Assembly: GCA_026770575.1 (NCBI GenBank) | Contig: MU657243.1 | Span: forward strand, 19,622 to 39,424 | Source of the DNA: Pelagophyceae sp. CCMP2097 | Lineage: Eukaryota > Sar > Pelagophyceae | Length of the DNA stretch: 19,803 nt | Direction of reading: 5' to 3' | In this document: one piece after another, positions 9,801-18,246 of the stretch | How the letters are laid out: each line of letters opens with the position of its first letter | Position numbering within the stretch: position 1 is the stretch's first letter | Program-made: the position numbers and the translations under genes | The notes under the pieces: generated by a model | The model's database searches: none | What the model saw: the letters and a program-made list of their open reading frames with translations, nothing else | What the model was told of the DNA's origin: nothing

Positions 9801-11050
9801 CTCTTGCACGGGCCCTGTTTCTGAAAGGTGAAAATCTCCTGACGGGCCCGGAGGAAATACCGGAGAAGGCTCCCTTGGAAACGCGGGTCCTCACAAGGCG
9901 CTCTCGCAAGGACTCCGAGGAGGCCACAGGCCCTGCAAGGCGCACGGTCCCTCGCACGATCGTTTCAAGGCCCCTCGCCCTTGTCCTCTGCGTCTCGGTG
10001 GCCTGTTCAACGGCTCCTAGTTCGATCCGAGGGAGGGCCTCGAGCACCTTGCAAGGCCTCGGAAGGTCCCTTGCAAGGCCTCCGCACGGTTCCTTGCAAG
10101 GCCCTCCGCACGGTCCCAAGGTTGTAAGGCCCCTCGAAAAGGGCCCTTGCAGGGCCCCTGCCTGTGCAAGAGGCCTCTGGACGGCATCCTTGTGGACATC
10201 CCTCGCCCTCGAGAGGGCTCCTCGTACGGGCCCGTGCAAGGCCATCCTGAACGCACCCTGCCTTTTGGCAGCATGTACGGGTCCCATACATCCGTATGGG
10301 ATTTGATCCAATATGGCCTTACGGGATCCTATGCGGCGGCTCAGGGCAGAGGTTCGAGGCGCGCCGGGGGCTCTCCCGGGATGCGACGGTTGTTTCGATG
10401 TTGCGCGAGTAGGCCTATGCTGATTGATTGCACGAGTAGGCCTATGCTGATTACCCCGCTCCGAAAGTCTTCGCCGCGGCTCTACGATATTTACCGCCAC
10501 AGCTCCACAAATGCACGCCTAGAAACGTCGCCAACGCTGCCTGGGCCTTTGCGAAGATGGGCGTGGAGGCGCCGGCGCTGTTCGAGGCCGTGGCGGCAGA
10601 GGTGCAAAAGTGCGCCGGCGGCGTCTTTTCCGTCGGAGACTGGCTTTCCGTCCGAGACCATCTTTCCGTCCGTTGCCGTCTTTCCATCGGAAGACCGTCG
10701 CATCTTCAGAATACCGTCGCGTCTTCAAAGACCGTCGCGGGACGATGGCAGAGACGCGTGTGGCACCGGTAGAGAGCGGCGCCAGCAGAGAGCGACGCCG
10801 GGAGGCCCTTCGGAAGACGTTGAGCTTTCCACCTATAAACCGCCGACGTTGCAGGCCCGACCGCCTCTTTACCTTTTCCAGACGCGACCTGGACTCGTTT
10901 GACGCCAGCTTTGGCCTGGCGAAGATTGACTCGCAGGAGCTTGAAAAGGCGATAGTGAAAGCGAGGACGGCTTTGTCACCTCGGCTCGCGGAGGACCCAC
11001 GCCCGGTCAACAAGCCAGACGCACCTCCGCCCTGGGACGCCAGTTGGTGA
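3887..11050 (+). CDS. OPR-like (NTVWAFA) helical-repeat protein, multi-exon
   Basis: Proposed exons: 3887-4551, 4643-5579, 7450-7634, 7992-8102, 8760-8861, 9027-9189, 10440-about 10628, about 10855-11050; about 845 residues. The N-terminus (MRSGRRLMPYGQTF) is basic and could be an organelle transit peptide. It is followed by a two-copy block with SYVDRLRNELFP (Ser71, Ser117), then LELFDRENFSRPVN. From about residue 222 come at least 15 tandem units of about 37 residues of the form FNAQ-LANTVWAFAKLG-APALFDAVAAEAAKKI, plus a degenerate last one (FSRRDLDSFDASFG). Such units resemble octotricopeptide repeats, known in algal organelle RNA-binding factors; no RAP or nuclease domain is seen. Most splice junctions restore exact 37-residue units and all but one proposed intron are GT-AG. 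Weak points: the 7635 donor, an unclear 10628/10855 junction, and a 41-residue unit 14. Function in organelle RNA metabolism is inferred from family resemblance. Confidence 0.7.
4552..4642 (+). other. Proposed intron 1 of the OPR-like gene
   Basis: GTGTGA...CTAG, 91 bases, phase 2. The upstream frame (ending ..AWRTL) and downstream frame (WRPREISNALHSIAKLGG) join without a stop. The exon 1 frame otherwise ends at 4642, the last base of this interval. A competing donor GTGGGC at 4490 gives the wrong phase. Confidence 0.5.
5580..7449 (+). repeat. Intron filled by a 14-bp GGGACCTTGTCACG minisatellite
   Basis: This 1870-base phase-0 intron starts GTTTTG and ends GGTTAG. Joining NIVWSFAK to AGETRLELFDAV restores one 37-residue unit exactly. 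From about 5745 to 7440 it is a degenerate tandem array, cleanest at 7030-7120, with unit GGGACCTTGTCACG. The unit has no stop codon in any plus-strand frame, so long spurious frames with a 14-residue period run through it. These are not genes. The first 160 bases are non-repetitive. Confidence 0.75.
7635..7991 (+). other. Proposed intron 3 of the OPR-like gene, non-canonical GA-AG
   Basis: The acceptor CCGCAG|G is good. To keep the 37-residue unit (CVLQDVANTVWAYATAK) the donor must fall at 7634/7635, giving GA instead of GT. Nearby GT dinucleotides (7618, 7624, 7630, 7639) are all phase 0 and shift the frame against the phase-2 acceptor. The interval also holds a tandem pair of CTGGCCGTCGCAAACGAAAG (7920-7939, 7941-7960). 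Confidence 0.4.
8103..8759 (+). repeat. Intron with GGGTCCCTCGACC-type minisatellite
   Basis: GTGCCG...CATAG, 657 bases, phase 2; joining VGWYNA to QGLANVVWAF gives an exact 37-residue unit. From about 8150 to 8640 the intron is a degenerate array of roughly 13-15 bases built on GGGTCCCT(C/G)(G)A, including three adjacent 16-bp units CGGGGCCCTCTCCGAT at 8572-8619. Its family differs from that of the 5580-7449 intron. Confidence 0.7.
8862..9026 (+). other. Proposed intron 5 of the OPR-like gene
   Basis: GTTCGT...CGTAG, 165 bases, phase 2. The split codon AT|G restores KKIRMFTPQALANTVWAY, the correct repeat register. No strong repeat is seen inside. Confidence 0.62.
9190..10439 (+). repeat. 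Intron with GGGCCCTTGCAAG-type minisatellite
   Basis: GTCGGA...GAGTAG, 1250 bases, phase 0, between VWAFARTS and AYADYPAPKVF. From about 9340 to 10260 it is a degenerate array of about 13-14 bases based on GGGCCCTTGCA(A/C)(G/A)G and its variants CCTTGCACGG and CCTCGCAAGG. The resulting unit 14 is 41 rather than 37 residues, so the exact boundaries are less certain than elsewhere. Confidence 0.6.
10401..10452 (+). repeat. Duplicated 3' splice site (25-bp direct repeat, 27-bp period)
   Basis: Positions 10401-10425 and 10428-10452 match at 24 of 25 bases and each contains CGAGTAG|GCCTATGCTGATT, so the acceptor AG occurs twice, 27 bases apart. Using the second AG (10438-10439) keeps the OPR-like frame. 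Using the first (10411-10412) reads GCC TAT GCT GAT TGA and stops at once. Confidence 0.75.
10629..10854 (+). other. Last intron region of the OPR-like gene (boundaries unclear)
   Basis: Coding similarity stops after AAEVQKCAGG near 10628 and resumes in another frame by about 10882 (RDLDSFDASFGLAKIDSQEL). The interval contains short repeats of TTTCCGTC and GACCGTCGC. Two acceptors are possible: GTTGCAG at 10854, or the pyrimidine-rich CTTTACCTTTTCCAG at 10881. No visible GT donor gives the phase that either requires. Confidence 0.4.
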
Positions 11051-11802
11051 CCTGGAGGTGCGACATTGCGGCCTCGATGTTGACCGGTGGGGGTACGGAA
11101 CGCGCGATGCTTAAGTGTCTGTCGCAAACGCACAAGAGGTCGCAGCCACGAGTGTTTGCAGCTTGCAACATGGAGCCTCGCCGTGCGACGACGGGTCTAG
11201 GCACGACGTCCGTCGCCGGCGTGGCGCGCCGGACCGTGGCTTGGACTTGGGACTGCGTCCCAACGTCGCACCTTGGGCAAAGCTCAGACGTCGCTCGGGG
11301 TCGGCTTTGAAGCGAGCCGCCGCACCTCTCCGATCCTGCGGCGAGGACGCACTCGGCCTGCCGGGGCGCCGCCCGTGTGCACGTCGACCGCGTGCCGAGG
11401 ACGCAAAGCCTTTGGCCGAGTGAAATAATTCGGCAAGTCCCTTGTCGGTACACACGGTCGGTCCATCGGGCGTCCGGTGTCGGGTCCGCGTCGTCGCGGA
11501 TTCGAGCGCCCGGGCATATATACACGTTGCGGGGGTTCAGCCATCGCCCGTCGCCGGGGGAGCGGCCCGGGGGGTCGAGCGAGACGACTGGCGTGGGGTC
11601 CTTTTCGGACGCGGCGTCGCCACGGTCGGACCAGAGACGGCCGATGCGGTGCGCTAATCGGAAACCAGCCGAGTGCACCGTACCCAAAACACCTTGCGCA
11701 CGTCGTCGGCCCAACGGCGCGTCCGAATCGCCCCGCGCGGACTCTTGGGGCCCGCGCACTGACACGGCCCGGGTGGCTTTCGAATACCTGGCATTTGCCC
11801 GG
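11051..11802. other. Intergenic region between OPR-like and PUB genes
   Basis: This region is GC-rich and holds open frames on both strands, but none has a recognisable domain or repeat. The only promoter-like feature is the TATA element noted separately. It may contain the 3' UTR of the OPR-like gene and the 5' UTR of the PUB gene. Confidence 0.45.
11515..11523 (+). promoter_or_regulatory. TATA-like element upstream of the PUB gene
   Basis: CATATATAC is an isolated A/T island in a very GC-rich stretch, about 285 bases upstream of the proposed ATG at 11803. It would fit a TATA box with a long 5' leader; it is nearly symmetric, so direction is not proven. Confidence 0.3.
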
Positions 11803-14066
11803 ATGGCCCGCGCGACGGAAACTTCTACGTCGCGCGACGAGGCGCAGCCGAGCCTGGCGCTGGCGATCGTATTCGACCAGCGCGGCGAATCCGACGCCGA
11901 GCCGCCGCGGCAAGAGAGACGCTCGCGGGCCGCGCAAGGCGGACGGAAGAAGCGGCAAGCGACGACGAGCAGCTCGGGAGGCGACCCGCAGCGACCTACT
12001 TGCGACGTTGCGCCGACGCCGGCGCTGGAGGCAGCAGCGGTCGCCGCGCCGCAGGCCCCAGCGGTGCGTCAAGCATGCCGTACCTTTTTGGTCGAACGCG
12101 CCTCCGAAGCTCAAAATCGAAATAGGTCTCGACGATGCTCGGCCTGCGCTGGCTCTCGTCGCAGTCGCGCGAGGCGCTGATCTTGGTGCTCAAGTGCGTC
12201 TACGCGTACCCGAAGGAGCCGCCGTACCGCTGGCTCAAGCTGTCGAACCCAACCGTCAAGGCGTACCTCGACGTCCCGCCGGCGCACCGCATACTTTTGG
12301 CGCTCGGCTTCGCGCGCGAGACGGTGCAGGGCCACGATTGGTTCGTCTGCCGCGCGCAGCCGCACTTTGCGACGGTCGCCGAGCTCCAGCGCGCCCTCGA
12401 GGCCCTGAGACCGGTGCACCTCACGGCCAAGTACACGGCGCTGATCGACTCCGCCAAAGCTCCTCGAGGGCCTGCCGCGGCGCAGACGGTGCAGCAGCAC
12501 TCGACGGTCCGGCGAGGCGCGGTCCAGCAGGGGTCGGCGGCGGCGAGCAGCTCTCCGCGTACAGGCACGGCACGGCTTCGGGCGGTCGAGGCGGTCGCAC
12601 CGCGGCTCAACCGGCGCGTGGCGCTGGCGCTGCCGGGCGACCTGAACCTCGAGGCGTTCATCCGCGACTGCAAGCGGAGCCGTATCCTCAAGGATCTGGC
12701 CAAGGAGGCGCTGCGGCGGCAGGAAGAGGCAGACCCAGAGTGGTGGAAGTCAAACGCGCTGCTCAAGTTCGAGGACCTGGCGCTGGTGCGCGCGACGGCG
12801 CTGCGCGCGTGCGGCCTGTCGAACTGGCCGTTCTACCAGCAGGCCCGGGCGTCGAGGTGCAAGCAGGGATGGACAAGCGCCAGAGCCAACCACGAAAGAC
12901 CTTCCGATACACGTTCCACGCCAAGGACGGCCACCTCTCCAAGCTGCGCACCGCCCCGGCCGACCCGCGCTGGCGAAGCCGCAAGTCGGTCGGGAGAACA
13001 GATGGATACCTCGGCACGGACGTGCTGGCGACAGTGCTGCACTGCGAGGAGCGGGAGCGGCTGCACGCCGAGCACCGCGTCGCGAACGGCCTCGAGCCGA
13101 ACTACGTCTACAACTTCCCGCGCGACCCGCTCGAGTGCCTCTACTCGCTCGAGCACGCGTTCGCCGAGGCGACGGACATGGTGCGTTCTTTGGACCCGAC
13201 ATGCTGTGTGTCGTCTTCTTCTTCGGCGTTGTGTGCATCTCTGATCATCTGTGGATCTTGTGCTGTGCGCAGAAACGCTTCTTCGGCGTCGACTGCGTGG
13301 AAGGGCGGTTCGAAGCACGACTGTGCATCCCGGGCGCGGGCAAAGTCGGCACCGCACACAACGGCTGCTTCCACCTCGGCCAATGCGAGACGGAAGTCGA
13401 GGCACGTGCGCGGCGTCCCGGAAGCTCTTGTCGTCGTGTCGAGTCACAATGTTCGAGAGCCCACTTTTTCAACCACATCTTATAACGTGCACTCGACTCC
13501 TGATCCTCGCCGACGCAGGCTGCCGCGATGTACAACGGCGTGACGATGCTCGTCGGCAAGGCCACGAAGACGAAGCGCTTCCTCAACATTTGCCCGACGC
13601 TGGCAGCGTTCAAGTTCCACGGCGCCGGCAAGCGGTGAGACCGCCGCTGTTCAAACGACACTCAAACGTCTGATTCTCCTCTAACAGCGCGGTCACGATC
13701 AAAGTCGCCAACGCCTTTGACAAGATGAACGAGAAGCGCGTTGCGGCCAAGAAGCCGCTGCCGCCGCTCTACGTCGCCGGTCCGCATCCGGCGTCTCGCA
13801 AAACGTTGGACAGTCAGAGCTTTCGATTCGTCTAAGTACGACCTCGATAGGCGTCGAGGCGTTCCATGCCCGGCAGCGTCATCAAACGAGTCTCTTCGAG
13901 ACAAGATACGTTAAAAAATCTGAAAAGTCAACCGCGTCTGACGACGTGCCCTCCATCCGTAGGCAAGTCGCTCAAGGACACGCTGCCCGAGAAGCGCTTC
14001 GACGACGAGTTCTTCGTCGCCGTCGACTGGCTGCGCAAGCAGAGCGGCCGGAAGAAGCCGTGGTAG
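11803..14066 (+). CDS. PUB-domain protein with possible N-terminal UIM; frameshifted
   Basis: Proposed exons: 11803-12063, 12126-13180, 13519-13634, 13688-13779, 13963-14066; about 542 residues. All four introns are GT-AG with matching phases (0, 0, 2, 1). Residues 12-26 (DEAQPSLALAIVFDQ) resemble a ubiquitin-interacting motif, followed by a basic stretch. Residues about 97-180 match a PUB domain, which typically binds the tail of the p97/Cdc48 ATPase: LVLKCVYAYPKEPPYRWLKL, LSNPTVKAYL, and HRILLALGF. The Lys/Arg-rich C-terminal 300 residues (GYLGTDVLATVLHCEERERL, YNFPRDPLECLYSLEHAF) I do not recognise. In exon 2 the frame shifts near 12844: FYQQA reads in one frame and PGVEVQAGMDKRQSQPRK in another, as if one C were lost from a CCCC run. 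This may be a sequencing error or a real lesion. A role in ubiquitin-dependent turnover is inferred. Confidence 0.66.
12064..12125 (+). other. Intron 1 of the PUB gene
   Basis: GTGCGT...AAATAG|G, 62 bases, phase 0. It joins the frame with the UIM-like motif to the frame with the PUB domain. The donor hexamer is identical to that of the 13181 intron. Confidence 0.6.
13181..13518 (+). other. Intron 2 of the PUB gene
   Basis: GTGCGT...GACGCAG|G, 338 bases, phase 0. It joins HAFAEATDM to AAMYNGVTMLVGKATKTKRF. The intron is T-richer than the exons. Confidence 0.72.
13635..13687 (+). other. Intron 3 of the PUB gene
   Basis: GTGAGA...TTCTCCTCTAACAG, 53 bases, phase 2, with a clear pyrimidine tract. 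It joins FHGAGKR to AVTIKVANAF. Confidence 0.78.
13780..13962 (+). other. Intron 4 of the PUB gene
   Basis: GTCCGC...CATCCGTAG|G, 183 bases, phase 1. It joins LPPLYVAG to KSLKDTLPEKRFDDEFF. Confidence 0.65.
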
Positions 14067-14303
14067 CGCGGCTTCGCTGCGAAGATCGAGCGGGCGGCGC
14101 CGCTCCCCGAGGCCGCGGCCGGCGCCAACGAGCTGGTGCCGGACCCGATGCTGCTCGGCGAGCTCCGCACGATCCGGCGCTGGAACCGCTGCCTCGCCGC
14201 GCGCGGGTCCGCCGCAGCGTCCATCGTCTTTTGCGGGAAAATTTCCACAGAGAGACGAGTCGGGCTGAGATCATCGTCTCTTCTTGGACGGCCCCCGACT
14301 TGA
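14067..14303 (+). other. Coding-like continuation beyond the PUB-gene stop
   Basis: In frame after the TAG at 14064-14066 the sequence stays open to a TGA at 14301-14303, with protein-like composition such as AAKIERAAPLPE and LLGELRTIRRWNRCLAARG. Either the TAG is a recent nonsense change, or TG|GTAGCG is a splice donor, or this is 3' UTR open by its GC content. I cannot decide. Confidence 0.35.
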
Positions 14304-14577
14304 GTCCATCCCATAGGCTCGTCAAGCCGGACGCGGCCGCACGCGACGACGTACAACCAATCGCAGCGTCTTTAAGGGAACCTTTTTGCCGCGCGTCAAA
14401 GTGTCATTCTCGAACCCCCAAGCAATGTAGGGCCAGTGGATCTGTTGGTACCGCACCCAAGCCTAAAGGAGGAGAGGACATAGTCCAAGACGACGCACAT
14501 TCCGACCACCCGATCATTCGAGTTCCCTCTCGAGTGAGTTCTGACGCCAGAGCAAAATCCGGGATCCATTGTCGACT

Positions 14578-14916
14578 ATGCCGGCTCCGACGACGAACCT
14601 TCCAACCCTTCCACCGCGGCCGACGCCCGCCCGCCCTCCAAGGCACGAACCTCCGAGTCCCTCTCCCGAACCAATCGCCGACATTGAGAACAAGCCGCCC
14701 GCCGCGGCCGACGCCCTTTCACAAAGCCTACCCGACACATGGCGATCTGAACGACGAGCGACACGACTGATACGCAACCGAGCCGTCTCTGACGGGCTAC
14801 AAGGGGCATCGGCGATAAAGCCAGTCTCAAGTGGCGCAAAGTTGTGGCTCCCAGAGGCCGCCTACGGGGGTGTGCGTGGTCGCTATGGGCTTCCCTGTCC
14901 CCTGGGGTGTCCGTGA
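14578..14916 (+). CDS. Hypothetical proline-rich small ORF
   Basis: An ATG-initiated frame of 112 codons starts MPAPTTNLPTLPPRPTPARP. Low-complexity Pro/Ala composition, no domain, and a DNA-level direct repeat (CCGCGGCCGACGCCC, twice) suggest it may be open by chance. No TATA box or downstream signal supports it. Confidence 0.15.
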   Translation: MPAPTTNLPTLPPRPTPARPPRHEPPSPSPEPIADIENKPPAAADALSQSLPDTWRSERRATRLIRNRAVSDGLQGASAIKPVSSGAKLWLPEAAYGGVRGRYGLPCPLGCP

Positions 14917-16207
14917 AATGATCAGCCTCGAGAAGGGCGCCTTGCAAGGGCGTCAACAAGCGCTTCCCCCAATCTTTTGGACTTGATAAAATATTAATTT
15001 GCCTCCTTACCTTGATTTCGACTTGATTTTGCCTCCTCTATCGGAAAGGTTTGGGACCGGCTGTCGATTGCAGACCGCAGGGATCGAAATTCTGGCTATG
15101 TGACGGGGTGGGTCCGTTCGTACTGGGGTGGTATATGACCGATCCTATACGATTGCCGCGAGTGGCGCTTCAGACGAGCCAAAACAGACGTTCAGATTTT
15201 TAGTTTGAGCAATTTTTAACAAACAATTTCTATAGGATCGGGCATCATGGGACTCAGCGCGGCGTCCTCTACCACCCCCAACAGGAGCAAAACAGCCTCC
15301 GGCGAATGCTGCAATTGACAGCAAGCCCCTGGTGTTATAGGATTCCTAAGCGATATTTACTTTAATCAATCAAACAGTCGGCGCGGAGGGCAGGCGAAGC
15401 GCAGGGTCATACCCCTTGTACTCATAAGATATACCCCTTCGAAATCCACCTGTGGGATTTTAACAATGGGAGTGCGCTCTCGCATCGCGTCCCTCGGAGC
15501 ACCGGCGCCTCTCGTGTGTATCGAAGAGGAGATGTGGCTGCCTTCGGCTCCCAAACATTTGGCGGCCAACGCAAAATTAAAATCCACCCTTATTGAGAGT
15601 ACACGAAGTCCGAGTTTGGGGGCGCTGCTTCGTGCGCCGGGGTATCTTGGGGCGGAGACCACGAGTCGAGTATGCGATCGCCTTAGAATGAGGTTTGGAG
15701 AAAATCGCTGGTTGGCCTGAGCCCATTGGCTTAATTATGGTGTACATTTCTAAAAAGGGTCAAGTTTCCTCTGTTTTTTTTCGAAGAGTAGCTTCCAGTC
15801 GAGCCGACGCGGTCATTATAGCGGGCCTGCCTGTCCCGTTCGGGATTCGGGTCCGTCTCCTAGTGGCGCATGCAGATCCCAGAGGGGACCGGCACGCCAG
15901 TCCTACAGCCCGGACTACAAGCACGACCCTGCATTTTGCGGGTCAGATTTGCGGCGTCGCACCGCCGTCACCTCAATGCCCCCGAGCGGCTCGATCGCAC
16001 CGGGATGCAAAGTGGCAGCGTGGCTGCGGCGCGGCGCAGCGGGCAAGTCGCCATCGTCCTCCCATACCTCGTCCGGGGCCATCAAAGTTCAGGTCCGCAT
16101 CGCTTAAGCGTGACTTACGTGAACTGATTCCTGCGTTGGCAGCCAAAAAACAGGCCAGGTTGACGACTAATAAGCTTAAGTCCCCTCAAAGCACCTTTTT
16201 AACGGTC
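14917..16207. other. Gene-free stretch
   Basis: No frame here shows a recognisable domain or credible exon. Around 14990-15040 is an A/T-richer patch with TTTGCCTCCT occurring twice. An 11-bp inverted repeat CCGATCCTATA/TATAGGATCGG lies at 15139-15149 and 15231-15241. A TATAGGATTCCTA motif occurs at 15336-15348. Confidence 0.5.
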
Positions 16208-16540
16208 CTATAGGAATCCTACGGTCCCTTTCAGCAGCGCGCAGACGGCGAGGAACTGGGCGAGCGCAAACTTGTACCACTCCTTGGCGGTAGCGCGCGC
16301 GCGCTGGGTCGCGCTGCGCACGCCGGCGACCCTGCCCAGGGCGCGAGTGGCGGCGGGCGCGCGTGGAGGGCGCGGGGCTCCGCCACCGCCGCGCGGGGCC
16401 CTGCCAAGCGGGGCGGCGCCGATCGTGCCGCGGCCGGCGACGAAGCGCGCGCCAGTCGCGGGGCTGACCGGCCCCCGTTGGCGCGCCGTCTCACGTGTGT
16501 TGAAGAAGACTGGCGAGCCGAATTTAAGGCCATCTGTCAT
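16208..16540 (-). CDS. Possible 3' terminal exon (hypothetical)
   Basis: This minus-strand frame lies in a sharply bounded GC-rich block and ends in AKEWYKFALAQFLAVCALLK, which looks protein-like. The rest is Arg/Pro/Gly/Ala-rich. The stop falls inside the 23-bp repeat at 16209-16231. No ATG-linked gene model or homologue is recognised; a chance frame is just as likely. Confidence 0.2.
   Translation of the reverse strand: MTDGLKFGSPVFFNTRETARQRGPVSPATGARFVAGRGTIGAAPLGRAPRGGGGAPRPPRAPAATRALGRVAGVRSATQRARATAKEWYKFALAQFLAVCALLKGTVGFL
16209..16231 (+). repeat. 23-bp direct repeat, left copy
   Basis: This copy begins TATAGGAATCCTAC, ends GTCCCTTT, and matches 16835-16857 at 22 of 23 bases. The pair brackets about 600 bases containing a GC-rich block and then an A/T-rich one. 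Confidence 0.7.
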
Positions 16541-16834
16541 CTACTGCTTGCTACTGACCTGCGCCACGCAGAGTGACGAATGCAAGGTACCGTTGAATGC
16601 AAATTCGACTTCTGAACTCTTCTGAACTTCGCCTTAACTTGCATTTGCGTACGAGTTCTGAACAGGTTAAAAAAGTGAACTTGTCTACTGGGGTGTGCCC
16701 GGCCAACTTGCCGGTCAAGAGGCCTCGGCAAAAAAGCGAACCTGCGGTTCCGCATACCGGACCGGCAAACCTAAACGGCATTTATGGACTTTTCTTAAAA
16801 ATTTCAAATTAAAAATTCAAAGACCCGCTGCATG

Positions 16835-16857
16835 TATAGGAATCCTACAGTCCCTTT
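16835..16857 (+). repeat. 23-bp direct repeat, right copy
   Basis: Partner of 16209-16231 with one substitution (G to A). The TATAGGA(A/T)TCCTA core also occurs at 15336-15348. Confidence 0.7.
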
Positions 16858-18082
16858 TATGCAACGACCTCGAAAGAACTTCCCTTGGGGCTCTTGTATG
16901 CCACGCAGGTGCGGGCGAAACCAGGTTCGGCGTTTATCCTGCGATCCCGTCGGCCCAAGCGTCCGAAGCGCAGACCCAACGAGACACGCGTTGCATTGAC
17001 TGGCTGCCGTCTAGCCCTGCAAACGAAACGTGACTGAAACCGCGGGCGCAGGGACCCACCTGCAAACAGTCGACGCGCGCGCACTCTCTGTATAGTGTCC
17101 GTAAAGGGTCCGCGTAGGACCGTCTCGAGTGCGTGTAGGGGCCGTGAAGCGTCCATAGAGGGTCCGTTTCGGACCGTCGAATCTTAGCGCTGTGACATGC
17201 GCTCTGTGTCGGCTAGCTATAAGCACATTGTGGCAGCTGCCAACCCGAAAGGAGCTTGCGTCATCGGGCGCTCGCAGGCGGCCCCATCGCCAGGGTTGAA
17301 TCGGCGATAAATGTTGGAAACCCCGTACCATTACACAAAAGGAAAACAGTCGCTTGGGCATCAGAGGGAACGACCCGGAATCATGGCCGTCGTCCGCAAC
17401 AGGCGGTTGCTTCCGGAGCAAGTCCCATCAACCGTCATGCCGTCATCGCCGCGTGCGCTCGGTCAAAATTGCTCTCCGGCCGGTGTACAAGGCTTGGATT
17501 GTGTTCGCGGGTGGTGCGTTCGGTGTGTGTTGCGCCCTCCGTCGCTACACCAGAGGATTCGAGGCTCCGTTTGCTATGGGTGGAGCACGAGTCCATCATG
17601 CTCAATGCTGAAAGTGACCCCCAATGTTTTGGCCGATCCCGGCCAGCCAGGAACATTTTGGCCGCGCAGTGCCCAGGTCGGCGGCGCGACGATTTTGTAA
17701 GTAAAAAAAAGAATACTTTGTATGAACCTGAGGGAATTCTTTTGGAAGATGCTGCGCGGCGCCCATCGACCCGCGCCGACAAATTGTTTTTTTTCGGCGG
17801 CCTGTCGACCTTGATGCGATAATGCCTCCTCCGAAGTTTTTCCGCGAAGAAAAGCCATGGGCAACTCGGGAGGCTCGCCAAGTCTCGAATGGATCGGTGC
17901 GGCGCACGACGTTACGAGGGACGTGCGGGGTTTTGAGGGTCTTTCAAAGGTAGTCTTGTGCCTCCTCTTGTGGTCCATATGCGGTGCAAAAGAAAATCGT
18001 GAAAACGGCCCGGGCACTTTGACACGAGGCGCCTCGAAAGGAGGTAGTGAGTTTAAGTTTGGCTTTTGTGTGAATCGGGCCA
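16858..18082. other. Gene-free stretch
   Basis: Open frames on both strands lack domains and look like chance. At 17090-17180 there are several GGGTCCG/GGACCGTC words that resemble the satellite at 18335-18740. An A-rich run lies at 17700-17715. I see no RNA gene. Confidence 0.5.
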
Positions 18083-18170
18083 GTTTCTTAGGTGCAAACA
18101 ATCGCCTTGACCAGGGCCTTTGAGCGTCCTAACAAGCGCCACGAACAGCGCACCACAACCCGGCCGCGTT
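18083..18170 (+). repeat. 88-bp direct repeat, copy 1
   Basis: The segment begins GTTTCTTAGGTGCAAACAA, ends CAACCCGGCCGCGTT, and matches 18247-18334 at 83 of 88 positions with no gaps. The start-to-start distance is 164 bases. Confidence 0.85.
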
Positions 18171-18246
18171 TTTGCCCAAAGTCGGATTGGGCCGAAGGCC
18201 TGGGATTGGGGGCGATTTAAAAGGATTGCTGACGGGGAATGGTCGC

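Noticed and set aside
5745..10260. CRISPR array
   Set aside because: Units are 13-14 bases, degenerate and without unique spacers, in a eukaryotic intron context.
8110..10500. Long minus-strand frames rich in RGP, EGP and CKGP
   Set aside because: Products of the minisatellite introns read in reverse.
11007..12114. Minus-strand frames of 252 and 276 codons
   Set aside because: No domain, repeat or splice evidence, and they overlap the stronger plus-strand exons.
11477..12800. Plus-strand frame opening at 11477 as a 688-residue protein
   Set aside because: Its first 440 or so codons are a low-complexity Arg/Pro/Ala shadow of the PUB gene's true frames; only the part after 12844 is real coding sequence.
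17256..18101. Open frames on both strands (188 and 175 codons)
   Set aside because: Unremarkable composition, no domain, and they conflict with each other.
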